DNA from: RGIG7213 sp045124505
Lineage (GTDB): Bacteria; Bacillota; Clostridia; Oscillospirales; CAG-272
NCBI GenBank assembly: GCA_045124505.1
Contig: JBGVLZ010000028.1
Span: forward strand, 1 to 48,580
Length of the DNA stretch: 48,580 nt
Direction of reading: 5' to 3'
Both the position numbers and the translations under genes were made by a program. The notes under the pieces are model-generated. The model ran no database searches. It was not told the DNA's origin and saw only the letters and a program-made list of their open reading frames with translations. Each line of letters starts with the position of its first letter. The first letter of the stretch is position 1. Below are positions 1 to 8,890 of the stretch, one piece after another.

Positions 1-7
1 TGGGGGA

Positions 8-235
8 CAGGTGTCAGCCGCAGGCTGACGGATGAGGTGTTTTATGTTCAAATCAACTCCTCATCCACCACTATCGTGGTCCCCCTTCTCCCGCAGGAGA
101 AGGCTTGGGTTCTGTGTAGCCACATCTGTGGCGGTAGGGCATCGCTTGCAAGTGTAAAATGCTTCGGTGGGCTTTCAGCCCAGTCGGTAATACGCCCTTA
201 TAGGGCTGAGCAAGCCACCGGCTAAGCCGGTGGTT
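8..235. repeat. Run of small imperfect palindromes (REP-like array)
   Basis: No convincing gene lies before the lic operon. Instead the stretch holds consecutive short inverted repeats: GTCAGCC/GGCTGAC near 13-29, CCTTCTCC/GGAGAAGG near 84-103, GGGCTTTCAGCCC near 169-181, GCCCTTATAGGGC near 194-206, and CCACCGG/CCGGTGG near 216-231. The last resembles the hairpin often seen at ends of IS200/IS605-type elements. The arrangement suggests a mosaic of REP/MITE debris. A 62-codon open frame across it has no supporting features. Confidence 0.6.
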
Positions 236-257
236 ATGACTATTTATATTAATAATA

Positions 258-286
258 TTGACAATGTGAGTAGTTAGTGCTATAAT
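258..286 (+). promoter_or_regulatory. Promoter of the lic operon
   Basis: TTGACA (258-263) and TATAAT (281-286) are separated by 17 bp, a full consensus sigma-A-type promoter. A dyad, ATAATACCG/CGGTATTAT at about 282-304, follows and is itself followed by a T run, so a start-proximal hairpin or the terminator of an upstream transcript may overlap it. Confidence 0.8.
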
Positions 287-334
287 ACCGAATGTCGGTA
301 TTATTGTTTTTTTATACAAAAAAGGGGAAAGAAA

Positions 335-1204
335 ATGTACATTGTTGACAATGCGGTGATCATGGCGGCGGGAACGTCAAGCCGTTTTGCTCCGCTTTCA
401 TATGAAATGCCCAAAGCGCTTATTACCGTTAAAGGCGAGGTGCTTATCGAAAGACAGATAAGACAGCTTAAAGAAGCAGGTATTGATGAAATATATATCG
501 TCACGGGATATAAGGCTGAAATGTTCTCATATCTTGAGGGGAAATTCGGTGTTCATCTTGTGCATAACCCCGACTTTTTGACGAGAAACAACAACGCAAG
601 CATCTATGCAGTTAAGGATATACTTAAAAACTCATACATATGCTCGGCAGATAACTATTTTTCCGAAAACCCGTTTGAAAGGGAAGTGGAGGACTGTTAT
701 TATTCGGCAGTTTATGCAGACGGTGCAACAAAGGAATGGTGCATGAAATACGATGAAAACGGCAGGATATATGACGTTAAAATAGGCGGTGAGGACGCCT
801 GGTACATGCTCGGCCACGTTTTCTGGTGTGAGGAGTTTACACGAAAATTCCTTGAAATTCTGATTCGTGATTATGACAAGCCAGAAACTGCCGATCTTTT
901 GTGGGAAAGCATTTATATAGACAATATCGACAGTCTTGAAATGAAGATAAGAAAATACGAAGACGGTGTTATTTTTGAGTTTGACACGCTTGATGAGCTT
1001 CGGGAGTTTGACGAAAGCTATGTCAACGACACACGCTCCGCAATTTTAAAAGGTATAACTTTGTCACTCGGCTGTAACGAATGTGATATAAAATACGTCT
1101 TATCATATAAGGACAGCACAAATGCCGCCGCAGGCTTCAAATTCACCTGCAAAGGAAAAAAATATAAATACTCATACAGCGAAAAAGTATTAACGGAGGA
1201 ATAA
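335..1204 (+). CDS. licC: LicC-like choline-phosphate cytidylyltransferase
   Basis: Predicted to convert CTP and phosphocholine into CDP-choline in the cytoplasm, the activated donor for decorating surface polymers. The N-terminus has the nucleotidyltransferase signature VIMAAGTSSRFAPLS (about residues 8-22) followed by EMPKAL, as in sugar-nucleotide and LicC-type enzymes. A LITV..E.LIERQI segment and the acidic SADNYF motif (about residue 107) fit the metal/NTP site. At 289 residues it is longer than a typical LicC of about 230, with an extra C-terminal domain of unclear role from about residue 225. The ATG has a GGGG-AAAG Shine-Dalgarno. It is the first gene of a tight licC-licA-licB operon, which supports choline over other substrates. 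Confidence 0.85.
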   Translation: MYIVDNAVIMAAGTSSRFAPLSYEMPKALITVKGEVLIERQIRQLKEAGIDEIYIVTGYKAEMFSYLEGKFGVHLVHNPDFLTRNNNASIYAVKDILKNSYICSADNYFSENPFEREVEDCYYSAVYADGATKEWCMKYDENGRIYDVKIGGEDAWYMLGHVFWCEEFTRKFLEILIRDYDKPETADLLWESIYIDNIDSLEMKIRKYEDGVIFEFDTLDELREFDESYVNDTRSAILKGITLSLGCNECDIKYVLSYKDSTNAAAGFKFTCKGKKYKYSYSEKVLTEE

Positions 1205-1206
1205 AA

Positions 1207-2109
1207 GTGGAAAAAGCAGAAAATGCAGCCGTAAAGCAGCTGCTTGAAAAGGTTTTGAAAACCGATGATTACAGCGCAATTTCCCGCATGGGCGGACTTA
1301 CAAACCGCACGTATAAAGTAACTGTCCTCGGTGAGGATTACGTTGTGCGTATTCCGGGAGAGGGCACGGAGGAGCTTATCAACCGCCGTGACGAGATGGT
1401 GAGCACACGCCTTGCATGTGACCTTGGAGTTGATGCGGAGCTTCTTTATTTCGGCACCGACGGCTCAAAGGTGACAAGATACATAAAGGATGCCGTTACG
1501 ATGTCAAGTGAAACGCTTAAAACGGATGAAAATATAAAGCGTATGGCAGATATCTTTAAAAAAGTACACACATCCGGTGTCAACACAGGCGTGCCGTTTG
1601 AGGTCTTTGAGATGGCAGGCGGTTACGAAAAGATAATTTCCGACAATAATGTACCGATGTACGATGACTACAAAGAGATAAAACAGTATGTAATGGCTGT
1701 TAAAAATGAGATAGATGTGCTTATAAATGCCGAAAAGGTGCCGTGCCACAATGATCCGCTTTGTGAAAACTGGGTGCTCGGTAATGACCGCATGTATCTT
1801 ATCGACTGGGAATACGCAGGTATGAACGACGGAATGTGGGACGTTGCCGACGTTTCAATTGAAGCGGGCTTTGACGCTGTGTGCGACGAAAAGCTTCTGA
1901 CAGCATATCTCGGCAGAACTCCCGACGAAAAGGACAAAAAGCACTTCTTGGCAAGCAAAATATACGTTGACTATCTGTGGACTCTGTGGGCAAAAACGAG
2001 AGTGCCGTATGACGGACAGCCCATGGAGGACTGGGCAACTGAAAGATATACACGTCTTAAAGGCTTTATAAACGAATATAAAAGTATAGTCGGAGGAAAT
2101 ACAAAATGA
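1207..2109 (+). CDS. licA: LicA-like choline kinase
   Basis: Predicted ATP-dependent choline kinase making phosphocholine for LicC. It belongs to the aminoglycoside-phosphotransferase/choline-kinase fold. Brenner's catalytic loop HNDPLCENW (H181, D183, N188) is followed by LIDWEYAG with the metal-binding Asp at about residue 200. The glycine-rich GGLTNRTYKV near residue 29 forms the nucleotide loop. It starts with GTG two bases after the licC stop, preceded by CGGAGGAAT, and its TGA overlaps the licB ATG. At 300 residues its length is normal for the family. The tight coupling implies co-translation. Confidence 0.9.
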   Translation: MEKAENAAVKQLLEKVLKTDDYSAISRMGGLTNRTYKVTVLGEDYVVRIPGEGTEELINRRDEMVSTRLACDLGVDAELLYFGTDGSKVTRYIKDAVTMSSETLKTDENIKRMADIFKKVHTSGVNTGVPFEVFEMAGGYEKIISDNNVPMYDDYKEIKQYVMAVKNEIDVLINAEKVPCHNDPLCENWVLGNDRMYLIDWEYAGMNDGMWDVADVSIEAGFDAVCDEKLLTAYLGRTPDEKDKKHFLASKIYVDYLWTLWAKTRVPYDGQPMEDWATERYTRLKGFINEYKSIVGGNTK

Positions 2110-3056
2110 TTGCAGGAATTATTGCAGGTATCACTTGGGCGATAGCCTCTTACATTCTCACGCTTGCCACGGGCATGGAAGCGTTTTCGGCACAGTCGCT
2201 TTTGTTTGTTACTTTTATAAGCACCTTTATACACGATGCTTCCTCGGCAATATGGGCGACGGCATACAACGGTGTCAGAGGAAATCTTAAAAACGTATGG
2301 AATGCTCTTACAAAAACAAAAAGCGGTAAATGGGTAGTTGTTGCCGCAGTTATCGGCGGCCCTGTCGGTATGACGGGATATGTTATGGCACTCACTTATA
2401 TGGGTGCATCGGTCGGTGCTGTTGCAAGTGCTGTTTTCCCTGCAATAGGTGCGATACTTGCTTACATCTTCTTAAAAGAAAAAATGAAGTGGTATCAGTG
2501 GGTGTTCCTTATATTCACACTGCTCGGTGTTTACGGACTGAGCTACTCGCCTGAGCTTAATATTGAAAACTTCGCACTCGGTCTTTTAGGTGCGGCTATG
2601 TGCGCATTCGGCTGGGGCATTGAGGCTGTCATTCTTGCAAAGTGCCTGACAGATCCCGAGGTAAAGGACGAATACGCTTTGCAGATACGTCAGACAACAT
2701 CAGCTCTTACTTATGCGATAATAATTCTTCCCGTTGTAAAGGGCTGGGGCTTCACGGTTGATCTTTTCACACCCGAAACAAAGTGGCTTATCCCCACGAT
2801 AGTTATAGCAGGACTTTTTGCAACTCTTTCCTACCTTTACTACTATAAGGCAATTTCACAGATAGGCGCATCAAAGGCTATGGCACTTAACGTAACATAC
2901 TGTGCGTGGATAGCTGTTATTCCGCTTGCGCTCGTTATCTTTGGCGGGGAGATGCCGACCTTCAGCGTTCTTCAGATAATCTGTACCGTTGTCGTTCTCG
3001 TCTGCGGTATATTTGCCGCCGCTGACTTCAAGGAGATATTCAAAAAAGGCGAATAA
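2106..3056 (+). CDS. licB: LicB-like choline permease (EamA/DMT family)
   Basis: A 316-residue integral membrane protein with about ten hydrophobic segments in two EamA repeats, the drug/metabolite transporter layout. In this operon it should import choline for LicA. The start overlaps the licA stop (ATGA). Hydrophobic stretches such as AVASAVFPAIGAILAYIFL (about residues 108-126) and the charged KEKMKWYQW loop after them match the LicB branch. No licD phosphocholine transferase gene is adjacent, so the transfer step must be encoded elsewhere or done by another enzyme. Confidence 0.85.
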   Translation: MIAGIIAGITWAIASYILTLATGMEAFSAQSLLFVTFISTFIHDASSAIWATAYNGVRGNLKNVWNALTKTKSGKWVVVAAVIGGPVGMTGYVMALTYMGASVGAVASAVFPAIGAILAYIFLKEKMKWYQWVFLIFTLLGVYGLSYSPELNIENFALGLLGAAMCAFGWGIEAVILAKCLTDPEVKDEYALQIRQTTSALTYAIIILPVVKGWGFTVDLFTPETKWLIPTIVIAGLFATLSYLYYYKAISQIGASKAMALNVTYCAWIAVIPLALVIFGGEMPTFSVLQIICTVVVLVCGIFAAADFKEIFKKGE

Positions 3057-3253
3057 AATTTCAAATTGAATTTGATTTAAAACGGGCGGGGACGTCCGCC
3101 GCTACTATGTTGTTTCATTTAATTTTTTACGATGACAGCGCCATGCCCACACCCCCCGCATCTTGCAGGCGAGCCTGCAAGATGCCCTGCGGGCGAATAA
3201 AATTTCAATTTGAATTTGATTTGAAACGGACGGTCGGGGACGTCCGCCCCTAC
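3056..3253. repeat. Two direct REP-type repeats flanking a strong palindrome
   Basis: Two near-identical units of about 50 bp (3056-3105 and 3199-3253) share a TTTGAATTTGATTT-type stretch followed by GGGGACGTCCGCC..CTAC. Between them lies a perfect 12-bp inverted repeat, GCATCTTGCAGG/CCTGCAAGATGC (3158-3185, loop CGAG). The GACGTCC core resembles the palindromes inside the transposase gene at 8891-9433 and in the 190-bp elements, suggesting one REP superfamily. Confidence 0.7.
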
Positions 3254-3266
3254 ATATAAAACACGA

Positions 3267-3295
3267 AATGCTATTCGTTTTAAACGAATAGCATT
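3267..3295. promoter_or_regulatory. 29-bp perfect palindrome upstream of a phosphotransferase gene
   Basis: AATGCTATTCGTTT and its exact reverse complement meet around one central T, ending about 12 bp before the ribosome site of the next gene. There is no U tract, so it is a poor intrinsic terminator. An operator, or another REP unit, is plausible. Confidence 0.5.
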
Positions 3296-3317
3296 AAATT
3301 TGAAAACGGAGATAATT

Positions 3318-4562
3318 ATGCTGTTGTATATTGACCCCGGCACGGGGAGTATGCTTTTTACAATTTTAATAGGTGTTATCGGTGCAAGTATATTTTCTTT
3401 GAGAATGTTCTTTATAAAATTCCGCTTCCGCCTCGGCGGAGGAAGTGCAAAGGCAGATACCAAAAAGACACCCGTTGTTATATTTTCCGACAACAAAAGG
3501 TATTGGTCTGTTTTTGAGCCTGTCTGCCGTGAGCTTGACAAAAGAGGTATTGACACCGTTTATATGACGATGTCGGACGATGATAAGGCACTGCAAAGTA
3601 ATTTTGAGCATATAAAGACAGAATTTATAGGTTCTGACAGTAAAGCGTTTATGAAGCTGAATTTTTTAAACGCTTCGATAGTTCTTTCTACAACCCCCGG
3701 ACTTGAGGTGTATCAGTGGAAAAAATCAAAGCTCGTTGACTGCTATATACATATTCCCCATGCGGCAAGTGAAATAACGCTTTACAGAATGTTCGGTATA
3801 GACTACTATGATGCGGTACTTCTGTCGGGTGAATATCAGGCAGAAGACGTGCGTGCACTTGAAAAACTGAGAAGTCTTCCCTCCAAAGAGCTTGTTAAAA
3901 TAGGCATACCGTATATGGACGAAATGGCAAAAAGACTCGAAAATGAGGGAAGTGCACAGACTCAAAGCCAAAACCGTACAGTGCTTCTTGCGCCCTCCTG
4001 GGGCAAAAGTGCCATTTTAAGTGTGTACGGCGGAAAAATAATAGACGTGCTTTTGAATACGGGATATAACGTGATAATCCGTCCGCATCCGCAGTCATTC
4101 ACCTCTGAAAAGGAAATGATAGATAAGCTGATGAAGGAATATCCCGAAAGTGACAGACTTTCCTGGAACAGAGATACGGACAATTTTAACGTGCTTTCAC
4201 GCTCTGACATACTTATTTCCGACTTTTCGGGCGTTATATTTGACTTTACGCTCGTTTACGACAAGCCCGTTATATATACCGACCCCGATTTTGATTTAAG
4301 TCCCTACGATGCGTGGTGGCTTGATAAGCCCTTGTGGACAGCATCAGCACTTCCCAGGATCGGTCAAAGGCTGACAGATGAAAATATGAACGACCTTAAA
4401 AATGTCATTGATACCTGCCTTGGTGATCCCAGGTATGCAGAGGGCAGACGGGAAGTCAAGGCTGAAACGTGGGAGCATTTCGGCGAAGGCGCTGTGCGTA
4501 CAGCGGATTATATTGAGCAAAAATTAAATGAACTTACAAAGAAAGGGGAGAAAAACGCATAA
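3318..4562 (+). CDS. CDP-glycerol glycerophosphotransferase family protein (TagF/TagB-like)
   Basis: Predicted to add glycerol-phosphate or a related polyol-phosphate from a CDP donor to a surface polymer at the cytoplasmic membrane face. An N-terminal hydrophobic segment (about residues 8-35) precedes the catalytic part, with LAPSWG, the IRPHP substrate/phosphate motif and SDFSGVIFDF typical of the family's GT-B-like C-terminal half. The ATG at 3318 is chosen because GGAG lies six bases upstream; a TTG 18 bases earlier has no ribosome site. Its stop overlaps the start of the next gene by one base, so the two are translationally coupled and probably act on the same polymer. Confidence 0.8.
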   Translation: MLLYIDPGTGSMLFTILIGVIGASIFSLRMFFIKFRFRLGGGSAKADTKKTPVVIFSDNKRYWSVFEPVCRELDKRGIDTVYMTMSDDDKALQSNFEHIKTEFIGSDSKAFMKLNFLNASIVLSTTPGLEVYQWKKSKLVDCYIHIPHAASEITLYRMFGIDYYDAVLLSGEYQAEDVRALEKLRSLPSKELVKIGIPYMDEMAKRLENEGSAQTQSQNRTVLLAPSWGKSAILSVYGGKIIDVLLNTGYNVIIRPHPQSFTSEKEMIDKLMKEYPESDRLSWNRDTDNFNVLSRSDILISDFSGVIFDFTLVYDKPVIYTDPDFDLSPYDAWWLDKPLWTASALPRIGQRLTDENMNDLKNVIDTCLGDPRYAEGRREVKAETWEHFGEGAVRTADYIEQKLNELTKKGEKNA

Positions 4563-7315
4563 TGTCATTCTGGTCAGTTATCGAAACGCTGTTTTTGGGA
4601 CCTTTAAAGCTGATATTTGAAATAATTTACAGAAATGCAAACCATATTATCGGCAATCCCGGCATGGCAATAATATTTTTGAGTCTTGTAATGAACATTC
4701 TCGTTCTGCCCCTTTATAAGCGTGCGGACGAAATGCAGGAACGCACACGTGACATAGAAGCTATGCTTTCAAAGGGTGTTGCACATATCAAAAAAACATT
4801 CTCGGGTGACGAGAGAATGATGATGCTGCAGACGTATTACAGACAGAACAACTACAAGCCGACAAATGCGCTCAACGGTTCTGTATCTTTGCTTCTGGAA
4901 ATACCGTTTTTTATGGCAGCGTATCAGTTTTTGTCAGGTCTTACGGTGCTTCAGGGCGTTTCATTCGGACCTATCAAGGACCTCGGCGCACCTGACGGAC
5001 TGATAGTTATAGGCGGACTTCAGGTAAATGTTCTGCCTGTGCTTATGACGCTTATAAATATTATTTCGAGTGCAATATATTTGAAGGGCTTCCCGCTTAA
5101 AACAAAAATACAGCTTTACGCCATGGCGATATTCTTCCTTGTGTTCCTTTACACATCGCCTGCGTGCCTCGTATTTTATTGGACGCTCAATAACCTTTTC
5201 TCACTTGTCAAAAACATATTCTACAAGATAAAAAATCCTCAAAAGGTTTTGCGTGTCGGTCTTTCTGTTATCGGAATTGTGTGCTTTGTTGCATTCTTTG
5301 CATCCTCTGATGCAAAGCCTGAGCTTAAAAATGCATATCTTGCACTCGCATTTTTGTTACAGCTCCCGATGCTTTTGAATATTATAAAGACGAACATTAA
5401 ACTCACACAGAAAAACAAAGAATATATCCCGAACCGCATATCCTTTGTCCTCGGCGGTATATTTTTAACAGTTCTTATGGGTGTGCTTATTCCGTCTGCG
5501 TTTATCTCATCATCTCCGCAGGAGTATATTGACGCATCGTATTTTCACAATCCTCTTTGGTATGTTTTGCGCAGTGCTTGCATGGCGGCAGGCTTCTTCC
5601 TCGTATGGTTTGGAGTTTTTTATTGGCTTGCAAGTCCCAAGGGCAAGGTCTTTTTTGAAAGAATTATGTGGGTCTTGTCGGGTGTTACACTCGTCAATTA
5701 TATGTTTTTCGGAACAGATCTCGGCGTCATTTCTCCCACACTTCAGTATGAAAACGGTGTTTTCTTTGAAATTGCCGAACAATGGATAAATGTACTCATC
5801 ATAACCGCTTTGTGTGCGCTTCTTGTTTTTGCTTGTATAAAATGGAAGCGTGTTACATCAAGCGTACTTCTGACGGCAATTATCGCCATCGGCGGTATGT
5901 CGGCGGTAAATGTTGCGGCTATAAACACATCAGTCGGTGAGGTGTCAGCCGACAACGATTCAATTCCCGATTTCACTTTAAGCAAGAACGGAAAAAATGT
6001 CATTGTCATTATGCTTGACCGTGCGATGGGGCAGTATGTGCCTTATATGTTCAACGAAAAGCCAAAGCTTCGTGAGCAGTTTGCGGGCTTTACATACTAT
6101 AAAAACACAGTATCATTCGGCGGATATACTAACTTTGCAACTCCCGCACTTTTAGGTGGATATGAGTATACCCCCGTTGAGCTTAATAAGCGTGAAAACG
6201 AAACACTCGTTTCAAAGCATAACGAGGCTTTGAAGGTTATGCCTGTGCTGTTTGATAAGCACGGCTACGATGTAACGGTCTTTGATCCCGTTTATGCAAA
6301 TTATAAATGGATCCCCGACCTTACGGTATTTGATGAATATCCCGATATCGATGCATATAACACAAAGGGCAGATTCGGCGAGCTTTCGCAAAAGGAAAAG
6401 GTAGTGGAAAATAACCGCAGAAACTTCTTCTGTCTGAGCTTTATGAAATGTATGCCCCTTTTCTTCCAGCCGTCCGTATACGGTGACGGTATGTACAATC
6501 AGATAGAAGCTGATTTTGAAGAAGGAAACACAACAAGCCAGACAATACACGATATGTCAACGGCAGAGGGACTTTATGCACCGTTCATGCAGTCGTATGA
6601 GGTGCTTGAAAATATGATAGGAATGACGAATGTCACAAATGACGACAGAAATACGTTCTTGTTTATGACAAACGATTCCACGCATGAGCCTGCACTTCTT
6701 CAGACACCCGATTATGTTCCTCAGGTGGAGGTCGATAATACCGAATACGATGAAGCCCACAAGGACAGATTTACCGTTGACGGCGTTGAAATGACGGTTG
6801 ACAGCACATTTGAAATGAGCCATTACCATATCAATATGGCAACAATGCTCCGACTCGGCACGTGGCTTGACCATCTGAGGGCAGAGGGTGTGTATGACAA
6901 CACAAAGATAATCATCGTTGCCGACCACGGACGAAACCTCCGGCAGATAGAACAGCTCCAAAACGGCAGTATAGATGCTGAATTTTACTATCCGCTTTTC
7001 ATGGTCAAGGATTTTAACAGCCGTGAGTTTACAGTATCTGACGAATTTATGACAAATGCCGATGTGCCCGTAATTGCAACAAAGGACACTATCGAAAATC
7101 CCGTCAATCCGTTTACAGGCAATAAGCTGACGTCTGATGAAAAAACAGCGCATGAACAGATGATAATAGTTTCCGATACATTCTCCACTAACAAAAACAA
7201 CGGTAACACGTTTTTGCCTGCACGGTGGGCAAGCGTAAAGGACAATTTGTGGGATAAGAATAATTGGAAGTTTTACGATAAAGAAATCGTGCTGCAGGAG
7301 CATAAGCTGCCTTAA
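4562..7315 (+). CDS. YidC/Oxa1-like domain fused to an LTA-synthase/sulfatase-like phosphotransferase domain
   Basis: The first 225 residues look like YidC/Oxa1 insertase: hydrophobic segments around 30-52, 105-130, 152-175 and 183-222, with a basic loop LYKRADEMQERTRDIE. Further membrane segments lie at about 230-250, 258-275, 292-315, 335-357, 368-384 and 408-455. From about 475 onward it resembles the alkaline-phosphatase superfamily used by lipoteichoic acid synthases: IVIMLDRA (D486), candidate nucleophile Thr in GGYTNFATP (about 523), NDSTHEP (about 704-710) and IIVADHG (D788, H789). The natural reading is an outward-facing phosphoglycerol- or phosphocholine-transferase carried by an insertase-like membrane module. 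The TagF-like gene upstream overlaps it. Its true substrate is unknown. Confidence 0.75.
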   Translation: MSFWSVIETLFLGPLKLIFEIIYRNANHIIGNPGMAIIFLSLVMNILVLPLYKRADEMQERTRDIEAMLSKGVAHIKKTFSGDERMMMLQTYYRQNNYKPTNALNGSVSLLLEIPFFMAAYQFLSGLTVLQGVSFGPIKDLGAPDGLIVIGGLQVNVLPVLMTLINIISSAIYLKGFPLKTKIQLYAMAIFFLVFLYTSPACLVFYWTLNNLFSLVKNIFYKIKNPQKVLRVGLSVIGIVCFVAFFASSDAKPELKNAYLALAFLLQLPMLLNIIKTNIKLTQKNKEYIPNRISFVLGGIFLTVLMGVLIPSAFISSSPQEYIDASYFHNPLWYVLRSACMAAGFFLVWFGVFYWLASPKGKVFFERIMWVLSGVTLVNYMFFGTDLGVISPTLQYENGVFFEIAEQWINVLIITALCALLVFACIKWKRVTSSVLLTAIIAIGGMSAVNVAAINTSVGEVSADNDSIPDFTLSKNGKNVIVIMLDRAMGQYVPYMFNEKPKLREQFAGFTYYKNTVSFGGYTNFATPALLGGYEYTPVELNKRENETLVSKHNEALKVMPVLFDKHGYDVTVFDPVYANYKWIPDLTVFDEYPDIDAYNTKGRFGELSQKEKVVENNRRNFFCLSFMKCMPLFFQPSVYGDGMYNQIEADFEEGNTTSQTIHDMSTAEGLYAPFMQSYEVLENMIGMTNVTNDDRNTFLFMTNDSTHEPALLQTPDYVPQVEVDNTEYDEAHKDRFTVDGVEMTVDSTFEMSHYHINMATMLRLGTWLDHLRAEGVYDNTKIIIVADHGRNLRQIEQLQNGSIDAEFYYPLFMVKDFNSREFTVSDEFMTNADVPVIATKDTIENPVNPFTGNKLTSDEKTAHEQMIIVSDTFSTNKNNGNTFLPARWASVKDNLWDKNNWKFYDKEIVLQEHKLP

Positions 7316-7344
7316 TAAAAGCTGAATATTATACGGAGGCGTTC

Positions 7345-8115
7345 ATGAAATACGTACTTTTGACTGCTCTCGGTGTCGGGGGCGCAACTGTAATAGGTGC
7401 GCTTATCGGCTTCGTTTTCAAAAAATCATCGCACAAATTCAATGATATCGTTCTGTCATTTGCCGCAGGTGTAATGCTGTCTGCGGCTGTGATGGGGCTG
7501 ATAATTCCGTCGCTTGAATACGGAAGCGGCGATTCCGTTTTAACGGATATTTTAATAACCGTATCCGGTATTTTCTGCGGTGCGGTGTGTCTTAACCTTA
7601 TTGATAAAATAGTTCCTCACTTACACAAAATGACAGGTGTTGACATTGAAGCGCATCCAAGCAAGACCGAACAGCTGAATAAAGTGTTGCTTTTCGTTAT
7701 TGCAATAGCTATTCATAACCTTCCCGAGGGTATTGCCGCAGGTGTCAGCTTCGGAACAGGAGATGTCGCACAGGCGCTTACTGTTGCGGGCGGTATTGCA
7801 CTTCAGAATATTCCTGAGGGAATGGTGATCATTTCCCCGATGCTTTTGTCGGGAATAAGTGCAAAAAGAACGTTCATTATCGCACTTATGACGGGATTGG
7901 TCGAGGTGCTCGGAACGCTTTTAGGTTTTTTTGCGGTAAGCATATCCGCATCTGTCCTGCCGTTTGCACTTGCATTTGCAGGCGGTACGATGCTTTACGT
8001 TATCAGTGACGAAATGATACCCGAAACACATGCGCACGGATGTGAAACGGGCGCAACATATACGCTTTTGCTCGGCTTTTGCGTGATGCTCGTGTTTGAC
8101 GTTCTTTTAGGTTAA
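7345..8115 (+). CDS. ZIP family divalent metal transporter
   Basis: A 256-residue polytopic membrane protein predicted to import zinc, iron or manganese. Both ZIP signature helices are present: HNLPEG in TM4 (H124, E128) and QNIPEG in TM5 (Q154, E158), which form the binuclear metal site. A loop with H92, H94 and H104 lies between TM3 and TM4, and DEMIPETHAHG follows near the end. The start has GGAGG nine bases upstream. It begins 29 bp after the fusion gene and sits five bases before the pseudouridine synthase gene. Confidence 0.88.
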   Translation: MKYVLLTALGVGGATVIGALIGFVFKKSSHKFNDIVLSFAAGVMLSAAVMGLIIPSLEYGSGDSVLTDILITVSGIFCGAVCLNLIDKIVPHLHKMTGVDIEAHPSKTEQLNKVLLFVIAIAIHNLPEGIAAGVSFGTGDVAQALTVAGGIALQNIPEGMVIISPMLLSGISAKRTFIIALMTGLVEVLGTLLGFFAVSISASVLPFALAFAGGTMLYVISDEMIPETHAHGCETGATYTLLLGFCVMLVFDVLLG

Positions 8116-8120
8116 ACGGT

Positions 8121-8786
8121 ATGGACGGTATAAAAATTCTTTACGAAGACAAACACCTGCTTTTGTGCGAAAAGCCTGCAGGTACTCCGTCACAGCCCGA
8201 CTTGTCGGGGCTTCCTGATGTTTTGACCGAGCTTTCCGAAAAATACCGTGATATAAAGCTCGTACACAGACTCGATATTCCCACAGGCGGTGTTATGGTG
8301 TATGCCAAAAACAGCACGAGTGCCGGCAAACTGTCCGCCCTTGTGCAAAACCACGATCCCGACGGGGATGACGGTATGGCAAAAACGTATCTTGCCGTTT
8401 TGTCACGTGAGCCCGATTTTGAACAAGGCGAGCTTTCCGACCTTTTGTTTCACGATAAGCAGAAAAATAAATCGTTTGCAGTTGACTCACCCCGCAAGGG
8501 CGTTAAGGAAGCAAGACTTATATGGAAAAAGCTTGCACTGAGCGATGATGGCCATACGCTCATATCCGTCACACTTTTAACAGGCAGAACGCATCAGATA
8601 CGTGTGCAGTTCGCCTCACGCGGGTGTCCCTTGTGCGGTGACGGCAAATACGGAAGCCTGGAAAAATGCCCGTTTATTGCCCTTTGGTCGCACAGCCTTT
8701 CGTTTGTTCATCCGTTTACAAAGAAAAAAATAAAAGCAGTAAGCACCCCGCACGGTATTTTTCCTTGGAATTTGTTTGATATATAA
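8121..8786 (+). CDS. RluA family pseudouridine synthase
   Basis: Predicted to isomerize uridine in rRNA or tRNA. The catalytic motif LVHRLDIPTGGVMV carries the conserved Asp (D52), and RTHQIRVQFASRGCPLCGDGKYG near residues 155-177 is the second family signature. No S4 domain precedes it, so it belongs to the short RluA/RluC-like type of about 220 residues. The ribosome site is weak, and the gene follows the ZIP gene after five bases, suggesting translational coupling. Confidence 0.88.
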   Translation: MDGIKILYEDKHLLLCEKPAGTPSQPDLSGLPDVLTELSEKYRDIKLVHRLDIPTGGVMVYAKNSTSAGKLSALVQNHDPDGDDGMAKTYLAVLSREPDFEQGELSDLLFHDKQKNKSFAVDSPRKGVKEARLIWKKLALSDDGHTLISVTLLTGRTHQIRVQFASRGCPLCGDGKYGSLEKCPFIALWSHSLSFVHPFTKKKIKAVSTPHGIFPWNLFDI

Positions 8787-8890
8787 CCCCATGACAGATT
8801 TTTCTGTTGTTCCAATCGTGGAAAATACATGCATGAATTTCGGCAGAGAACTTGTTTTCTCTGCCGATTTGTGTTATAACGGTATGGGTG

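Noticed and set aside
37..225. 62-codon open frame at the window start
   Set aside because: It runs across the palindrome array and has no ribosome site.
6557..7303. 248-codon open frame on the minus strand
   Set aside because: It lies opposite the phosphotransferase domain of the fusion gene, has no ribosome site and no recognizable motif.
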